Part shown: in pieces, positions 63,796-64,000 of the stretch | Numbering within the stretch: position 1 is the first letter of the stretch | Layout: every line of letters begins with the position of its first letter | Source of the DNA: Aplysia californica | Lineage: Eukaryota; Mollusca; Gastropoda; Aplysiida; Aplysiidae | NCBI RefSeq assembly: GCF_000002075.1 | Contig: NW_004797724.1 | Location: 535,120 to 599,119 of the forward strand | DNA: 64,000 nt | Direction: 5' to 3' | Translations under genes and position numbers: made by a program | The notes under the pieces: generated by a model | What the model saw: the letters and a program-made list of their open reading frames with translations, nothing else | What the model was told of the DNA's origin: nothing | Database searches by the model: none

Positions 63796-64000
63796 CTGGA
63801 AATACAGTCAATAGAGATGAAAAGTCATCTTTTTTTAAGCTTCTGAAAACCATAACAGAATGCTCGAAGAAAAAAACCCAAAAACACAAGAATCTGCTAC
63901 AACTTCATACAATAATATTACCAATATGCATGCAAAACCTATCACAATTTTGTTCAGGACCCTTGAGCAGTGTCAAAACTATAAAAGTCAATACCAACAG
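63796..64000. other. Right-edge intron of MYCBP2
   Basis: Intron upstream of exon 1 of the window. AT-rich with nothing recognised. Earlier MYCBP2 exons should follow beyond 64000. Confidence 0.8.

Overview
The window is animal DNA and holds the middle of one very large gene on the minus strand: the orthologue of MYCBP2 (PAM / Highwire / RPM-1, the PHR family of giant E3 ubiquitin ligases). I reconstructed 49 exons by reading splice sites and phases directly. Every junction keeps frame, and together they encode about 2,321 residues. The exon order runs from about 63.8 kb down to 1.08 kb. The amino-terminal exons lie beyond the right edge. The carboxy-terminal half, including the DOC/APC10 and RING-Cys-relay regions known from the family, lies beyond the left edge. 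No second gene, tRNA or rRNA was found.

The protein layout follows the human protein as I remember it. Exons 1-5 and 10-15 form an RCC1-like (RLD) region, split by an acidic and cysteine-rich insert (exons 6-8) and a basic linker (exon 9). Exons 19-22 are PHR domain 1. Exons 23-28 are a helical linker, with a candidate 30-nt microexon (exon 26). Exons 29-31 are PHR domain 2. Exons 32-38 are a long linker with a Ser/Asn/Gly tract. Exons 39-42 are a filamin-type Ig domain. Exons 43-46 are repeated SH3-like modules, and exons 47-49 start the low-complexity middle region.

The host is a bilaterian invertebrate, most likely a lophotrochozoan and plausibly a gastropod mollusc. This is an inference from AT-rich long introns, CA/GT microsatellites, dense SINE-like repeats and MITEs, and protein divergence from vertebrates. 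The species is not identified.

About 90% of the window is intron. The introns carry two abundant SINE-like families, A (10 copies, several with 10-13 bp target-site duplications) and B (15 copies). They also hold tRNA-derived SINEs, two CR1/L2-like LINE 3' ends, an internally deleted Tc1/mariner element, MITEs with TTAA target duplications, and a 400-bp MITE family (T), one copy of which is nested inside a TTAA MITE.

The most unusual observation is that three tandem repeats in this one gene span an exon boundary. A 43-bp repeat beside exon 16 carries 12 copies of the splice donor. A roughly 215-bp duplication beside exon 27 carries a second coding exon end plus donor. A roughly 39-bp repeat beside exon 29 carries repeated acceptor sites. 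A second unusual observation is that 24 of the 25 family A and B copies lie in the gene-sense orientation, many just upstream of 3' splice sites.
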